This document shows, one piece after another, positions 17,427-30,700 of a stretch of 64,000 nt of DNA (position 1 is the first letter of the stretch; each line of letters begins with the position of its first letter). The stretch lies in contig NZ_RWKV01000001.1 of NCBI RefSeq assembly GCF_003993795.1, positions 168,599 through 232,598 of the forward strand. The letters run 5' to 3'. Under the pieces are notes generated by a model. The model had not been told where the DNA came from. It saw only the letters and a program-made list of their open reading frames with translations, and did no database searches. Origin of the DNA: Aquabacter cavernae (lineage in GTDB: Bacteria > Pseudomonadota > Alphaproteobacteria > Rhizobiales > Xanthobacteraceae). Made by a program: the position numbers and the translations under genes.

Positions 17427-18443
17427 TCACAGCCTTCTTTTCTTTTGCCGAGACAAAGTCTCCGAAGGCGTTTCGCCGTAGCGGGTTTTATAAAGACGCG
17501 CGAAGTTTCCCATATGTGTAAAATATTGGGAGGCGATCATGATCACCGTGTCCTCCGCCGTCGCGACCAGCAAAAGCCGGCGTACCGCGTCCAGTCGACG
17601 GTCCGTGATCCACTGGATCGGACTGACATTCATGGCGCTGCGGAACGCATATTGAAGTCCGCGCGCGGAGAGGCCGCTGACACCTTCGAGGTCCGTCAGC
17701 GTGATCTTCTTTTCCAGGTGAGCCTCGATATAATCGCAGACCAGTTTCACTTTCGACGACACGGCGGCCGGCGAGGGCGTATGCGTATCCAGGAACAGAT
17801 GCGGCGCCGTCAGCATGATGGTCGAGCGCAGGATCATCTCGGAAATCCCGAGCCGCGTGAGGAGGTTCAGGTCGGCCCCCATAAGATCCAGTAATTCCGC
17901 GTAATGCCGGAAAATCTGGTCGAAATTCACGTTTCCCGCCGCGAGCTTCAGGGGGCGGGGCGTATCCCAGTCCACGATGCGCTCGCGATCCGCCTCGGGG
18001 CGATCGCCCAGCATGGTGCGGGCGATGGTTTCCAACCGGCCGGGATCGATGTCGATGCCCATGATGGACCGGGCGCCGCTCTCGCCCTGCGCGTTGCCCG
18101 GCGGAAGATAAAGCGCCGCGCGGCCTTGCCCCCACTCGATGGACCGCTGTCCCCGGCGTGTCTGGCAATGGCCCAGCATGGGCAGCATGACGATGCCGCG
18201 CGGGCTGTCCGAGGTGGAAAACCGCATGGGCGTGCTGGAGGCCGCGACAAGGCGCAGATCCTCCACCTGGGCGGCGGAGAACGCGAACTGGAAGGGATCG
18301 TCCCGCTTGAGGGGGCGGTACTCGATCTTCAGCCGGGCGCTGGCAGTCTGCTGCTCCGACAGGTTCGCAAAATCGTTGAATGTAATGCTGTTCTTTGTTC
18401 CGAAAGGCAGCGGCGGCGATAGTCGCTTGTTCTTTGATTTCAA
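17427..18443 (-). CDS. AraC-family regulator, divergent from the giant autotransporter
   Basis: 338 residues from a TTG start. No ATG lies upstream in frame, and a GGAGA sequence precedes it at a longish distance. The N-terminal part (about 40-215) resembles the AraC-binding-like domain of AraC/ToxT-type regulators. The C-terminal double helix-turn-helix is clear (VCDYIEAHLEKKITLTDLEG, LSARGLQYAFRSAMNVSPIQ, then YKTRYGETPSETLSRQ). Facing away from the autotransporter across a 348-base control region, it is the best candidate for its regulator. The inducer is unknown. Confidence 0.88.
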   Translation of the reverse strand: MKSKNKRLSPPLPFGTKNSITFNDFANLSEQQTASARLKIEYRPLKRDDPFQFAFSAAQVEDLRLVAASSTPMRFSTSDSPRGIVMLPMLGHCQTRRGQRSIEWGQGRAALYLPPGNAQGESGARSIMGIDIDPGRLETIARTMLGDRPEADRERIVDWDTPRPLKLAAGNVNFDQIFRHYAELLDLMGADLNLLTRLGISEMILRSTIMLTAPHLFLDTHTPSPAAVSSKVKLVCDYIEAHLEKKITLTDLEGVSGLSARGLQYAFRSAMNVSPIQWITDRRLDAVRRLLLVATAEDTVIMIASQYFTHMGNFARLYKTRYGETPSETLSRQKKRRL

Positions 18444-18791
18444 GATGATGCCATCTCCAAGATAGCAGTCGTCAATAACGTATTATGATCAAGCTCTGCG
18501 TCAGTTAGGTAAGGCGGGGCCGGTGAAAGAGTCAAGATGGCTGGTTGAAGATGAGCTGTTATGTAACATAATACCTATACGAACTCATTTCGGCGAGCGC
18601 CCGAGAAGCACCAGAAATAATTTTTCAGCCTCCTTTTCGCAATGGCGACAGTCCCTTGCGTAAGCCCGATTGCGGGCGTCGCGATGAGCTTCGTAGTTTC
18701 CCGGGCAATTGATTTCACACCCTAGGGTGGTGTGAGTCGGCATGCGCCCCCATTTCATCTTGGCGCGCATGCCGGTCTGCTGGGGAGCGGT
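18444..18791. promoter_or_regulatory. Control region between araC-type gene and autotransporter, with leader hairpins
   Basis: It contains an AT-rich patch with the palindrome TTATGTAACATAA (18561-18573). A stem-loop TCACACC/GGTGTGA (18715-18735) encloses the 12-bp palindrome CACCCTAGGGTG. A perfect 10-bp stem CGGCATGCGC/GCGCATGCCG (18738-18747 with 18765-18774) lies just before the Shine-Dalgarno GGGGAG at 18782. Both hairpins would be in the autotransporter leader mRNA. Confidence 0.55.
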
Positions 18792-21700
18792 ATGATGCGC
18801 TTTGGGGCTGAACAGGCGGGCGGGAATCGGCGGGCCGCCGCAGGTCGCGGCAATGCGAGGCTCGCAGGTGCTCTCCCCGCGCATCCCGTTTCAGGAACGC
18901 GGCCCCATCTCCTGCATTCAGCGCCGTGCAAGGCCGGTCGCAGCGGCCTGATGTCCTCCACGCTCGTTCCGGCCCTGCGCGTCTCGATCATGGTGGCGGG
19001 CATGCTGCTGTGCACCGTGCCGGCCTTCGCGGATGGCGGCGCGGGCGGCGGAGGCATGTCGGGCGGCGCCGATCAGGCGACGATAGCCGGGGATAATGCC
19101 ACTGCAGCCGGAAGCGGGTTCGGTGGCGGCGGGGGCGGGGCTGGTCTCACAGGCGGCTCCGGCGGCACGGTGACCGGGGGAGGCACGGGTGGCACCGGCG
19201 GCTCGTCTCCCGGCCAGGCGGGCAATGCCGGCAGCAACGGCAGCGGCGGCGGTGGCGGTGCACACGGCGCGGTCGTGACCTCCGGGGCCTTGCCCACCGC
19301 TTCGGTGACGGGCGGCGCGGGCGGCGCCGGCGGCGCGTCGATTAATTTTTCCGGTGGCGGCGGCGCGGGCGGCTGGGGTGCCGTCATCACGCTCCCGGGA
19401 TCCCTGGATTGGGGATCCACGACCCTGTCCATCACTGGCGGAAACGGGGGAGCCGGAGGAAATGGTGGCTCCCTCTCTGATGCCGGGAACGGCGGCACGG
19501 GTGGTTACGGACTTTATATTTCGCAAGCCACGACCCTGGTTGGCGGCGGCCTGACAATCACCGGCGGAAATGGTGGTGCCGGGTATAGCAGCGGAAACGG
19601 CGGTATCGGTCTGTTCTTTGAAAGCGGAAGTCCCGTGACCGCAACGGTCGGCTCCGTGACGGGCGGAAACGGTGGTGCGGCGTGGCAGTCAACGCCCGGT
19701 ACCGGCGGAGACGGCATCCAGGCGGGGACCCTCACTCTCACCACCGCGGGCCCGGTTACCGGCGGTAATGCCGGTGCCGGCGACTATGTGGCCTCGAATG
19801 CGGGTATCGGCATCAATGCCTATTCGCTCACGGCGACCATCAACGGGGCGGTAACCGGCGGCGTCGGGTCAACGACGCTGGGTATGAACGCCGTTGCCAG
19901 CAATGGCGGCGCGGCCATTGTCGGGTCGATTCTTGATCTGACGCTGAATGCGAACGGAGACGTGACCGGCGGGCAGGGCGGCCGGGCAGAAAACGACCAG
20001 AGCGGGAATGGCGGGGCGGGCATCATTGCCACCAACAGCCTTATCCTGACCGTGAACGGAGCAACCATCTCCGGTGGCCAGGGCGGTACGACGGGTTCGG
20101 GTACGGAGGGGAATGGCGGCGTCGGCATCATCGCGTCCTCCGCCACCATCACGCTCTCCGCCGATGCGAGTGTCATCGGCGGGGTCAGCGGAGATTTTGT
20201 CGTTCAGGCGAATGCCATCGAACTCTCCGGAAACAACAACGTACTCGAACTTGTGGGTAACGGGGCGAGCTATGCCACGTTCACCGGAAATGTGGTGGGG
20301 TCCACAACCGCCAACGACAGCAACTCGATGCGGCTCACGGGCACGGGTGGCACGTTCGATCTGGGCCTGATCGACTATTCATCTACGGCAAAGTTCCAGA
20401 ATTTCCACGCCTTCGAAATCGACACCACCGCCACCACGGATGTGTGGACGCTCACCAATATGGCGCCCAGCGCGGCCCAAGGGACCGTATGGACCCTGAC
20501 GCGCGGCACTTTGCAGGTGGGTGACAGCGGCACCAGCGCCACCATTCCCGGCAGCCTGACGGTGAAGAACGCGACGGTGCTGCGCAACGTTGGCGACGGC
20601 ACCTCGTCCATCAACATCTACGATGGGCTCACCATCGAGAATGGCGGCACGATCACCTTGGTCGCGCGGGCTGATGACAGCACCCTGGTCGTCGGGCAGG
20701 CAACGGCCGGAGCGCTCACGTTCGGCAGTACGTCCGTGCTCAACGTCACCCTGGGCGCGCCCGGCTTCAATCCGCCGCTCATCGATGTGGGCGGCGCGCT
20801 GACATTCCAGGGAACCTTGAACGTCACCCCCGGAGCCGGCTTCGGGGTGGGCGACTACCGGCTGATCATCTTTCAGGGTGACAGCTACGGAACGGGCATG
20901 GCGGTCGATGCCTTCCCGTCCGACTACGATTACAACCTGCAATACGACACCGCCAACAAGCAGGTCATTCTCAGCGTCCTTGAGGGCGGCCTCTACTGGA
21001 ACGGCGAGACGCTGACCAGCCCGCCTGTTGGCGTTCAGGGCGGCGACGGCGTGTGGATCGCCGGCAGCAAGACCAACTGGACCAATGCGGCCGGAACCAA
21101 TCCGGCCTCCTGGAACGGCACCAAGGCTGCGACTTTCGCCGGCACGGCGGGCACCGTGCAGGTGGACGGGTCGGTGTCGTCGGGCGGGCCGGTGTCGGCC
21201 AAGGGCCTCAAGTTCGTCACTGACGGCTACACAATCGCGGGCCTGACACCCACCGACACGCTGACGCTCGTCAACGGCACCACCATGCCGAAGGTGAATG
21301 TGGACGGCTCCGGCACCACCGCCACCATGTCCGTCATCATCGCCGGTGCCTATGGGTTGGAGAAGATTGGCGATGGCACCTTGGTCCTGACGGGCGCGAA
21401 CACCTATGCGGGCGGCACCACCGTCACCGCCGGTACGCTCCAGATCGGTACGGGCGGCTCGCTCCTCGGGGACATCGCCAACGAAGCGGCGCTGGTGTTC
21501 AGCACTACCGGCACGGCAGCCTATGCCGGCAACATCACGGGCACCGGCACGCTGGCGAAGACCGGCGTGGGCACGCTGACGCTCACGGGCACCGTCAGCC
21601 CCGGCGGCGGCACGACCATCTCGGGTGGCGAACTGCAGATCGGTGCCGGCGGCACGGCCGGCAGCATTTCGGGCGCCATCACCAACAACGCCGGGCTCGT

Positions 21701-24700
21701 GTTCAGCCGGTCCAACGACCTGACCTATGCCGATGTCATTTCCGGAAGCGGCACGGTTGAGCAAATGGGCGTCTCCACCGGCAAGCTCACGCTTTCGGGC
21801 ACGAACTCCTATATCGGCGCCACCACGGTCACGTCCGGCGTGCTTGAGGTGACCAACGTCTCGGCCCTGGGCACGACCCAGTCGGGAACCACCGTCTCCA
21901 GCGGGGCCAGCCTCCAGATCAATGTGGGCGGCACCATCAGCGAGGCATTGACGCTCAGCGGCGCGGGCGCCTCGGGCTATGCGGGCGCGCTGAGGAAAAT
22001 CGGCTCCGCTTCGCTCAGCTATGACGGCTCCATCACCCTTGACGACGACGCCACCATCGATGGCGGCGCGAACGGGTCGATGACCATTGCGGGGGGCATT
22101 TTCGGCACCGACGCGATCCTCACCCTCAGTCAGGTCGGCACCATCAGCGGTGTCATCGACCTCGATGGCGGCGGCGTCGTTGTGGGCGGCAGCTGGATCT
22201 TCTCCGGCGCCAATACCTATACGGGCACCACATCCGTCTCGAACGGCGCCACGCTGAGCGTCCAGAACAGCGATGCCTTGGGGTCCACCGCAGGCGGCAC
22301 CACAGTGGCGGCGGGCGGAACGCTTAGCTTGAACGACGTAAACGGCGCCGTGACCATCGGTGCCGAGGCGCTTTCGCTGGGCGGTGGCGGCGCGAGCGTC
22401 GCCACCCTGGAAAGCGGCGGCGTGGGCAACAGCTATGCCGGCGCCATCACCCTGTTGGGCGATGCCGTGATCTCCGTGCGGCCCGGTTTCCTGGGCATGA
22501 CCGGTAGCCTGACCCTTTCCGGCGACATCACCGGAACGGGGCAGAATCTTGCCCTGGAAGCCATGGGGACGGGCCTGATCTCCGGCAATATCGAGACGGG
22601 AACCGGGACGGTCACCGTCAATGCAGGCACCTGGACCCTGACCGGCGAGAATAGCTATTCGGGCCTGACCACCATCAATGGCGGCACGCTGCAGATCGGC
22701 AATGGCGGTACGACGGGCTCCATTGAAAGCGATGTCGCGAACGGCGGGGCGCTCGTTTTCAACCGCTCGAACGACTTCGCCTATGAAGGCGAAGTGTCCG
22801 GTTCCGGCACCCTGGAGAAGAAGGGCGCGGGCACGCTGACGCTCACGGGCGCCAACAGCTATACGGGCGCCACCACCGTTTCGGCAGGCACGCTCTCCAT
22901 CGGCGACGGGACCACGGCAGGCTCCATCGACCCCACCGGCGGCATCGCCGTGAGCACCGGCGCGACACTCGCCTTCGACGCTCCCAACGTCGTGAGCTAT
23001 GGCGGTGTGGTCTCCGGCGCGGGCGCGCTTGAAAAGCGGGGCGCGGGTGCCCTGGTCCTGACGGGGGCCAGCACGCTGACCGGGCTCACAACGGTCGCGG
23101 AGGGCACGCTCATACTGCACGGCGGCAGCCTTGCAGGCGCTGTCAGCGTTTCCAGCGGCGGCACGCTGGTCGGCGGCGCCACCGCGGGGACCGTTACGGG
23201 GGCAGTCACCATCACGGCCGGCGGCACGCTGGCCGGCACGCCGGGCACGACCCCGCTGTCCACAGGTGCGCTCACCTTCTCCAGCGCCACCTCGGTCCTG
23301 TCCGTCACGCTCGGTGCGCCGTCCACGACGACAGCGTTCGACGTGACCGGCAACCTTGTGCTCGGCGGGGTGCTGGACATCACGGCCGGCATGGGTTTCG
23401 GCACCGGCACCTATAGGCTCTTCGACTATTCAGGTACGCAGTCCGGGACCATGGCCATCGGCGACGCGCCGGCGCACACCTTGTTCGCGCTCGACACCAT
23501 TACGACCGCTGGACAGGTGGACCTCCGGGTGGCGGAGGGCCTGTGGTGGAATGGTGCCGGCACGCCCGGAAACCTGGTCGGCGGCAGCGGGACCTGGAAC
23601 GTTCAGGCCGCGCCGACCAATTGGACCAACCAGGCCGGGAGCTCCACGGTTGCCTGGACGCAGGGCGGCCTCGCCATTTTCGCGGGCACCGCGGGCACCG
23701 TGACGGTTGCGGGCAGCACGAGCCCGCAGGTGGCGGGAATCGAGTTCATCACGCCGGGCTACACCATCGTCGGCGACACCCTGTCGAGGGCCATCCGGCT
23801 GACGCCGCTGGTGGTGGGGTCCGCGCCCCTGATCAGCGTAGAGGAAGGCACCGCGACGATCGGTGTCGTGCTCAGCGGCAGCGACGGCTTCGAGAAGACG
23901 GGCGACGGAACGCTGGTGCTCACGCGCGCCAATGGGGGGCTCGAGGGCGTCATCACCGTTTCCTCCGGTGCGCTCCAATTCCAGGGGGACGCAAGCGTCG
24001 GGGGTGAGCTCACCATCAAGTCCGGGGCGTCCTTCGTGGCCGCCCCTGGCGCGACGGGCGGTGTCGCGCTGGGGATGACTCTTGAGAGCGGCAGCTCCAT
24101 GTCGATGGCGGCGGACGGCGTGAGCAGTCTCACTGCCGGCAGCTTCACCATGCAGGCCTCGACGACGCTCGGCATCAGCCTCGGTGCCCCCTCCAGCACG
24201 GTGGCATTGTCGAGCGCGGGCGACCTCGACCTGCACGGCACCATCAATTTCACGCGGGGCGCCGGCTTCGGCTCGGGCACCTATCGTCTGTTCGACTATG
24301 GCGGCACGTATGACGGAAGCGGCCTCGTTCTCGGGCCGCTGCCGCAATATTCGCTGGTGGCGCTCAGCACGGCGACGGCCGGCCAGGTCAACCTGCTGCT
24401 GGCGGCGTCCCAATGGTGGAACGGCACCACCACAACGCCCGGCGGGTCGAGCGTTCAGGGCGGCGACGGCATCTGGAACGTTTCGGCGGGAGCCACGAAC
24501 TGGACGGACCAGAGCGGCGCCATGGCGGACCCCTGGTCGCAGGGCGGCATCGCCATATTCGCGGGATCGGCCGGGACGGTCACGGTGAGCGGTGCCACCA
24601 ACCCCCAGGTGGCCGGGATGTATTTCCTGACCTCGGGCTACACCATCACCGATGGGGGGATCTCCCTGACCAGCTTCAACGGTCAGGTGCCGGTCATCAC

Positions 24701-27700
24701 GGTGGGCAATTCATCGCCCGCCACGGCCGGCGTCACCGCCACGATCGCATCCGCTCTCAGCGGAACGGCGGGCCTGGAGAAGGCCGGGTCGGGAACGCTG
24801 ACGCTGACGGGGAATAACAGCTTCACCGGGAACTCCCTGATCTCCGCAGGATCGCTCGTCTTCAGCGGCGGCACCTCCACCGCCGGGCAGATCGATATCG
24901 CGCGTGACGCGGACACCACGGGGTCCATGACGGTCACCGGGTCTGGCACCAGCCTGAACATCGGCATAGCCGAGTTGTATGTCGGCAATTTCGGGACCGG
25001 TTCGCTGACGGTTTCGGACGGTGCGACTCTGACGACCGGCTATGGCTCATTGGGACATGATGCCGGTTCGGTCGGCAGCGCGACCGTCACCGGAGCTGGG
25101 TCCACCTGGACCGTAAACGACAACTACATTTATGTGGGAAATTACGGCACCGGAACGCTTCTCGTGTCCGATGGCGGTACCGTAAATGCCGACTACATGT
25201 ATGTCGGCTACTACCAGGACGTGACTGGGGGATCCGTTACCGTCACCGGAACGGGGTCCTCCTTGAACCTCGTGGATGGCATCGAGCTCGGCGTATACAA
25301 TAACGGATCGCTGACCATCTCCGATGGTGGATCGCTGACCAGTGGGGAGGCCTATATCGGCACCTATACTGGTTATTACGGAACCTATACTGCGGATGCG
25401 ACGGTTACCGGCGCAGGCTCGACGTGGAATCTCGGCACGTCTTCCATCACGCTCGGTTATGAATATAGCGGAACGGTCGGCACGCTGACGATCGAGGATG
25501 GCGGCACGGTCACGAGCGGAACCGGCTATCTCGGCTATTATGACGGCACCAGCGGTGTGGTGACGGTTACCGGCGCGGGTTCCACATGGGATCTGGGAAG
25601 CGCGGAGCTTTATGTCGGCTATTCCGGCAACGGCACGCTGACCATCTCGAACGGTGGCACGGTCACCAGCGGCGACGGATATCTCAGCGACGACACCACG
25701 AGTGTCGGCATCGCGACGGTGACCGGCAGCGGATCGACCTGGAATCTGGGAGCGAACGTCCTTTATCTGGGCGACTATGGCGGGACCGGCTCGCTCTCCG
25801 TCGTGGACGGCGGCGCGGTGATCGCCGGCCAGATTGTGAAGGTCGCGGGCGCGGCGGGGGCGACTGTCACCCTCGACGGCGGCATCCTGCGGGCCGGCGC
25901 GGACCAATCGGACTTCCTGTCCGGCTTTGCGTCAACCGACATCGTCCTGTCGGCGGGAGGCGGCAGCATCGACACGAACGGCTATGCCGTGGGGGTGTCG
26001 AGCATTCTGTCCGGCGCGGGCGGCCTGACCAAGGCGGGCGCCGGCACGCTGACGCTGACCGGGGCGAACAGCTACACGGGCGGCACGACTGTGTCGTCCG
26101 GAACGCTGCAGATCGGCTCCGGCGGAACGGCCGGCTCGGTGCTGGGTGCGATCGCGAACAGCGGCACGGTTGCGTTCAATCGGTCGGACGATATCTCCGC
26201 GCCGGGCGCGATCACCGGCACGGGCGCGCTGATCCAGCGCGGCACCGGAAAGCTGACCCTCACCGGTGCGAACAGCGCCGCGGCGGGCACGACGGTCCAG
26301 AACGGGACGCTCGAAATCCTGAACGGCGTGTCGCTGGCCAGCAACGTGACGGTGCGGGACGAGGCGACGCTGAAGGGCGAGACCAGCGGGACCTCCGGCG
26401 CGGTGATCACCGGCGCGGTGACGGTGCAGTCCGGCGGCACGCTTCTGGCGGCGCCGACATCGGCGACCGGCCAGTACGGCCTGTCCATGACCAGCCTGAC
26501 CCTGGAGAGCGGGGCGCATCTGCATTCGGTGCTCGGCACCAATACGGGCACGGCGGTGTTCCAGGCGGGAACGTTGACGCTGGGCGGCGTCCTGGATGTG
26601 ACCGATGCCGGCGGAATGGCGCTCGGCGTCTACCGGATCCTCAGCTACACGACGCTCGCGGCGAATAACGGCTTCACGCTGGGCGCGACGCCCAGCGACT
26701 TCGCCTATGACATCCAGTACCAGCCGGGCCAGGTGAACCTGGCGGTGATGGATGGCTCGATGCTGTATTGGAACGGCAGCACCCTGTCGCCCAATCCGGA
26801 CCGCACCGTGACCGGCGGCTCCGGCACATGGAGCAACACCGCCGCCACCAACTGGCTGACCAGCCAGTTCAACCAGTCCGTGCCCTGGACGCCCGCTTAT
26901 GCGGTCTTCACCGCCGCACCGGGGGAGGTGACGGTCAGCGGTGCCGTCGCCACTACGGGCATGCAGTTCATGGTGGATGGTTACGCGCTCGCCGGGGGCA
27001 CCGTCACACTGTCGGCGGCATCAGGCCAGACCCAGGTCAATGTGGGTGATGGGACGCCCACCGGCGCCAGCTATGTGGCCACCATCGGCTCGGTGCTCGC
27101 GGGTTCGACCGGGCTCGACAAGCAGGGCCTGGGCACCCTCGTCCTCACCGGGGTGAACACCTATACAGGCGGAACCACCGTCACCCAGGGCACGCTCCAG
27201 ATCGGCGACGGGACCGACAGCGGCGTGCTGCCGGGCAACGTGCTCAATGACAGCGTGCTGGCCTTCAATCCGGCGGGCAGCGACACCTATGCGGGCGTCA
27301 TCTCCGGTTCGGGCGCCTTCACCAAGCTCGGTTCCGGCACGCTCACCTTGTCGGGCATCAACAGCTTCTCGGGAGCGACTAGCGTCGCGGGCGGCAGGCT
27401 GGTGCTGGAGAACGGGTCCTCGCTCTCCAACACCGCGGCGACGTCGGTGGCGGCCGGGGCGACGCTCGAACTGGGCAATGCGAGCGAGACCATTGGCGGG
27501 CTCAGCGGCGCGGGCGCGGTTCAGCTGAACAGCTACTGCCTGACGGTGGCGGGTGCGGGCTCCAGCTCTTACTCGGGCACCATGAGCGGCACGGGCTGCC
27601 TCACCAAGACGGGCGCGGGCACGCAGATCCTGTCGGGCACCAACGACTATACGGGCGGCACCACGGTCTCCGAGGGCGCCATCAGCGTCGGCGCGGCGGG

Positions 27701-30700
27701 TGCCATCGGCACCGGCGGCCTCACCCTGGAAGGCACGGGCGCCTTCATCGCTACCGCCAGCTTCACCCTCACCAATGCCGTGACGCTGGATCAGGTGGCC
27801 GGTTCCGGCGGCGGCACGTTCCAGGCGGAAGGCGCCGGGACCACGCTGACGGTTTCGAGCGCCATTTCCGGCGCCGGGAGCCTGACCAAGACCGGTGCGG
27901 GCACGCTGCTGGTGAACGGCACCAATAGCGGCACGGGTGCGACCCTGGTGAATGTGGGCACCATGATCGCCGAGGGCGGACAGGCCATCGGCGACCTGAG
28001 CGCGGTGAGCGTCGCGAGCGGGGCGCGTCTGATCATTCGCCCGTCGGGCGTGACGGAAGCGGTCGGCTCCATCGCGGGCGCCGGCGCGCTGGAACTGGTG
28101 GGCGCCACCCTGGATGCGGGTGGCGACAACAGCACCACCACCTATTCCGGAATCATCAGCGGCTCGGGCGGGCTCAAGAAGTCCGGCACGGGCGTGCTGA
28201 CGCTCACCGGCACCAACACCTATGAGGGCGAAACCCAGGTTTCGGCAGGTGAGGTGGTGATCGGCGGCGGGGCCTCCCTGTCCGACACGGCGCGTCTGTC
28301 GGTGACGGCGGGTGCCAAGCTCTCGCTCACCAATGCCAACGAGACCGTGGGCTCGCTCGGCGGCGGCGGCGAAGTGGCGCTGGGCGGCCACTGCCTGATC
28401 ACCGGCGGCGATGGCACCTCGTCCAGCTTCTCGGGCGCCATCACCGGCTCGGGCTGCCTCACCAAGACCGGCGCGGGCACCATGGCGCTCACCGGTACCA
28501 ATTCCTATACCGGCACCACCACCATCTCCGAAGGCGCCATCCAGGTCTCCGCGCAGAGCGCGCTGGGCTCCGGGCCGCTGGCGCTCCAGGGCGGCGGCAC
28601 GCTGGCGGTGGCCGCCAGCTTCACGTTCGGGCAGACCGTGTCCCTGACGCCTGCGGGCGGAGCGGGCGGGGGCACCTTCCTGGTGAGTGATACGGGCGGT
28701 GTCGCCGATACGCTGACGCTGACCAATGTGGTGTCCGGCACAGGCGCGCTCACCAAGACGGGCACCGGCATCCTCTCCATGACCGGCGCCAACACCTATG
28801 CGGGCGCGACCACGGTCTCCGGCGGCGAGCTGCGCATTGCCAACGGGGCGTCGCTTTCCGACACGGCGCGGCTCACGGTGGGCGGCGGGGCCAAGGTCTC
28901 CCTCACCAATGCCAACGAGACCGTGGGCTCGCTCGGCGGCGGCGGCGAGGTGGCGCTGGGTGGCCACTGCCTCATCACCGGCGGCGACGGCACCTCGTCC
29001 AGCTTCTCGGGTGCCATCACCGGGTCCGGCTGCCTGACCAAGACCGGAACGGGCACCATGACGCTCACCGGCACCAACAGCTATAACGGCACCACCACCG
29101 TCTCCGAAGGCGCCATCCGGGTGTCGGCGGCCGCCGCATTGGGCTCCGGCCCCCTGGCCCTCGAAGGGCCCGGCACGCTGCGGGCGTCCAGCACCTTCAC
29201 CTATGGCGCGGCCATCTCTCTCACCCCGGTAGGCGGTGTGGGCGGCGGCACGTTCGAGGTGGACGCCGCCGAGACCCTCACGCTGACCGGCGTGATCGCG
29301 GGGCTCGGCAATCTGGCCAAGACCGGCACCGGCACGCTGGTCATCGGCGGATCGACCACCAACACCTATCAGGGCGCCACCGCCGTCAATGCCGGTACGC
29401 TCATCGCGGAGGGCGGCAACGCTATCGGCGACACGAGCGCCGTGAGCGTGGCTACCGGCGCGACCCTGATCATCAGCCCGACCGGAACCACGGAAACCGT
29501 GGGTTCGCTGTCGGGTGGCGGTACCGTGACGCTGGACGGGGCCACTCTGGCCGTGGGTGGGAGCAACACCGACAGCACATTCGCGGGCAGCATCGGCGGT
29601 TCGGGTAGCCTGACCAAGATCGGTACGGGAACGCTCACTATCTCCGGCACCACCGGCACGACTGGCAGCACCGAAGTGCAGGCCGGCGGGCTTGCGGTGG
29701 CGGCCGGCGGCAGCGTCGGCGGCGACATCTATGTCTACGACCAGGCGACGCTGTCGGGCGGCGGCACGGTGGGCGGCACGGTCCATGTGCTCGACGGCGG
29801 CACGCTGGCGGGTGTGCCGGGCGCCGGCCTCACCATGGGCGGGCTCAACATGTCCGGCGCGGCGAACCTTGCCGTGACCCTCGGCGCGCCCAGCGCCTCG
29901 CCGGTCTTCACCGTGAACGGCAACGTGACGCTGGACGGCACGCTGAACGTCTCCAGCACCACGGGCTTCGGCCTCGGCATCTACCGCATCGTGTCCTATA
30001 CGGGCGCGCTCACCAACAACGGCCTGGAGGTGGGGCCGCTCTCCGGCGGGCTCTCCGGCGGCGTGCAGACGGCCATTCCCGGGCAGGTGAACCTGTTCGT
30101 GGAAGATCCCAACAGCCCGATCCTGTTCTGGAACGGGTCGCACACCACGCCCACCCAGGCAGTGCTCGGCGGCACCGGCACCTGGACGGCGGACGCCCAG
30201 ACCAACTGGATCAACGCCTCCGGCACCATCTCGAAGAGCTGGAACAGCGGCTTCGCGGTCTTCCAGGGCGCGGCGGGCACGGTCACCGTGGATAACGGTC
30301 CCGGCCAGGTGCAGGCGGTCGGCATGCAGTTCGTCGATACCGGCTATGTGGTGACGGGCGGCTCCATCCTCCTGTCGGGCGTGAACCCCGCGCCCATCCG
30401 CGTGGGCGACGGCACCGCCGCGGGTGCGGCGACGCAGGCCACCATCGCCAGCGTGCTCATGGGCACGACCGGCATGGAGAAGAGCGACTTCGGCACGCTG
30501 ATCCTGACCGGCGCCAACACCTATACGGGCGGCACCACGGTTTCGGGCGGCACGCTGCAGATCGGCAATGGCGGCGCCACCGGCTCCATCCTGGGCGATG
30601 TGGTGAACAATGCCGCGCTCGCCTTCAACCTGTCGGGCGAGACCTCGTTCGGCGGCGCCATTTCCGGCACCGGCACCGTGACCCAGGCCGGGTCCGGCAC

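Noticed and set aside
18732-18791. GTG 18732 as the autotransporter start
   Set aside because: It lies inside a stem-loop and has no Shine-Dalgarno, whereas ATG 18792 has GGGGAG at proper spacing.
18585-18884. 99-residue Cys-containing minus-strand frame in the autotransporter leader
   Set aside because: No homology recognised and no good start signal. It overlaps the leader hairpins and the autotransporter start.
20379-23120. A 913-residue minus-strand frame inside the autotransporter
   Set aside because: Same reason: complementary shadow of GC-rich repeats.
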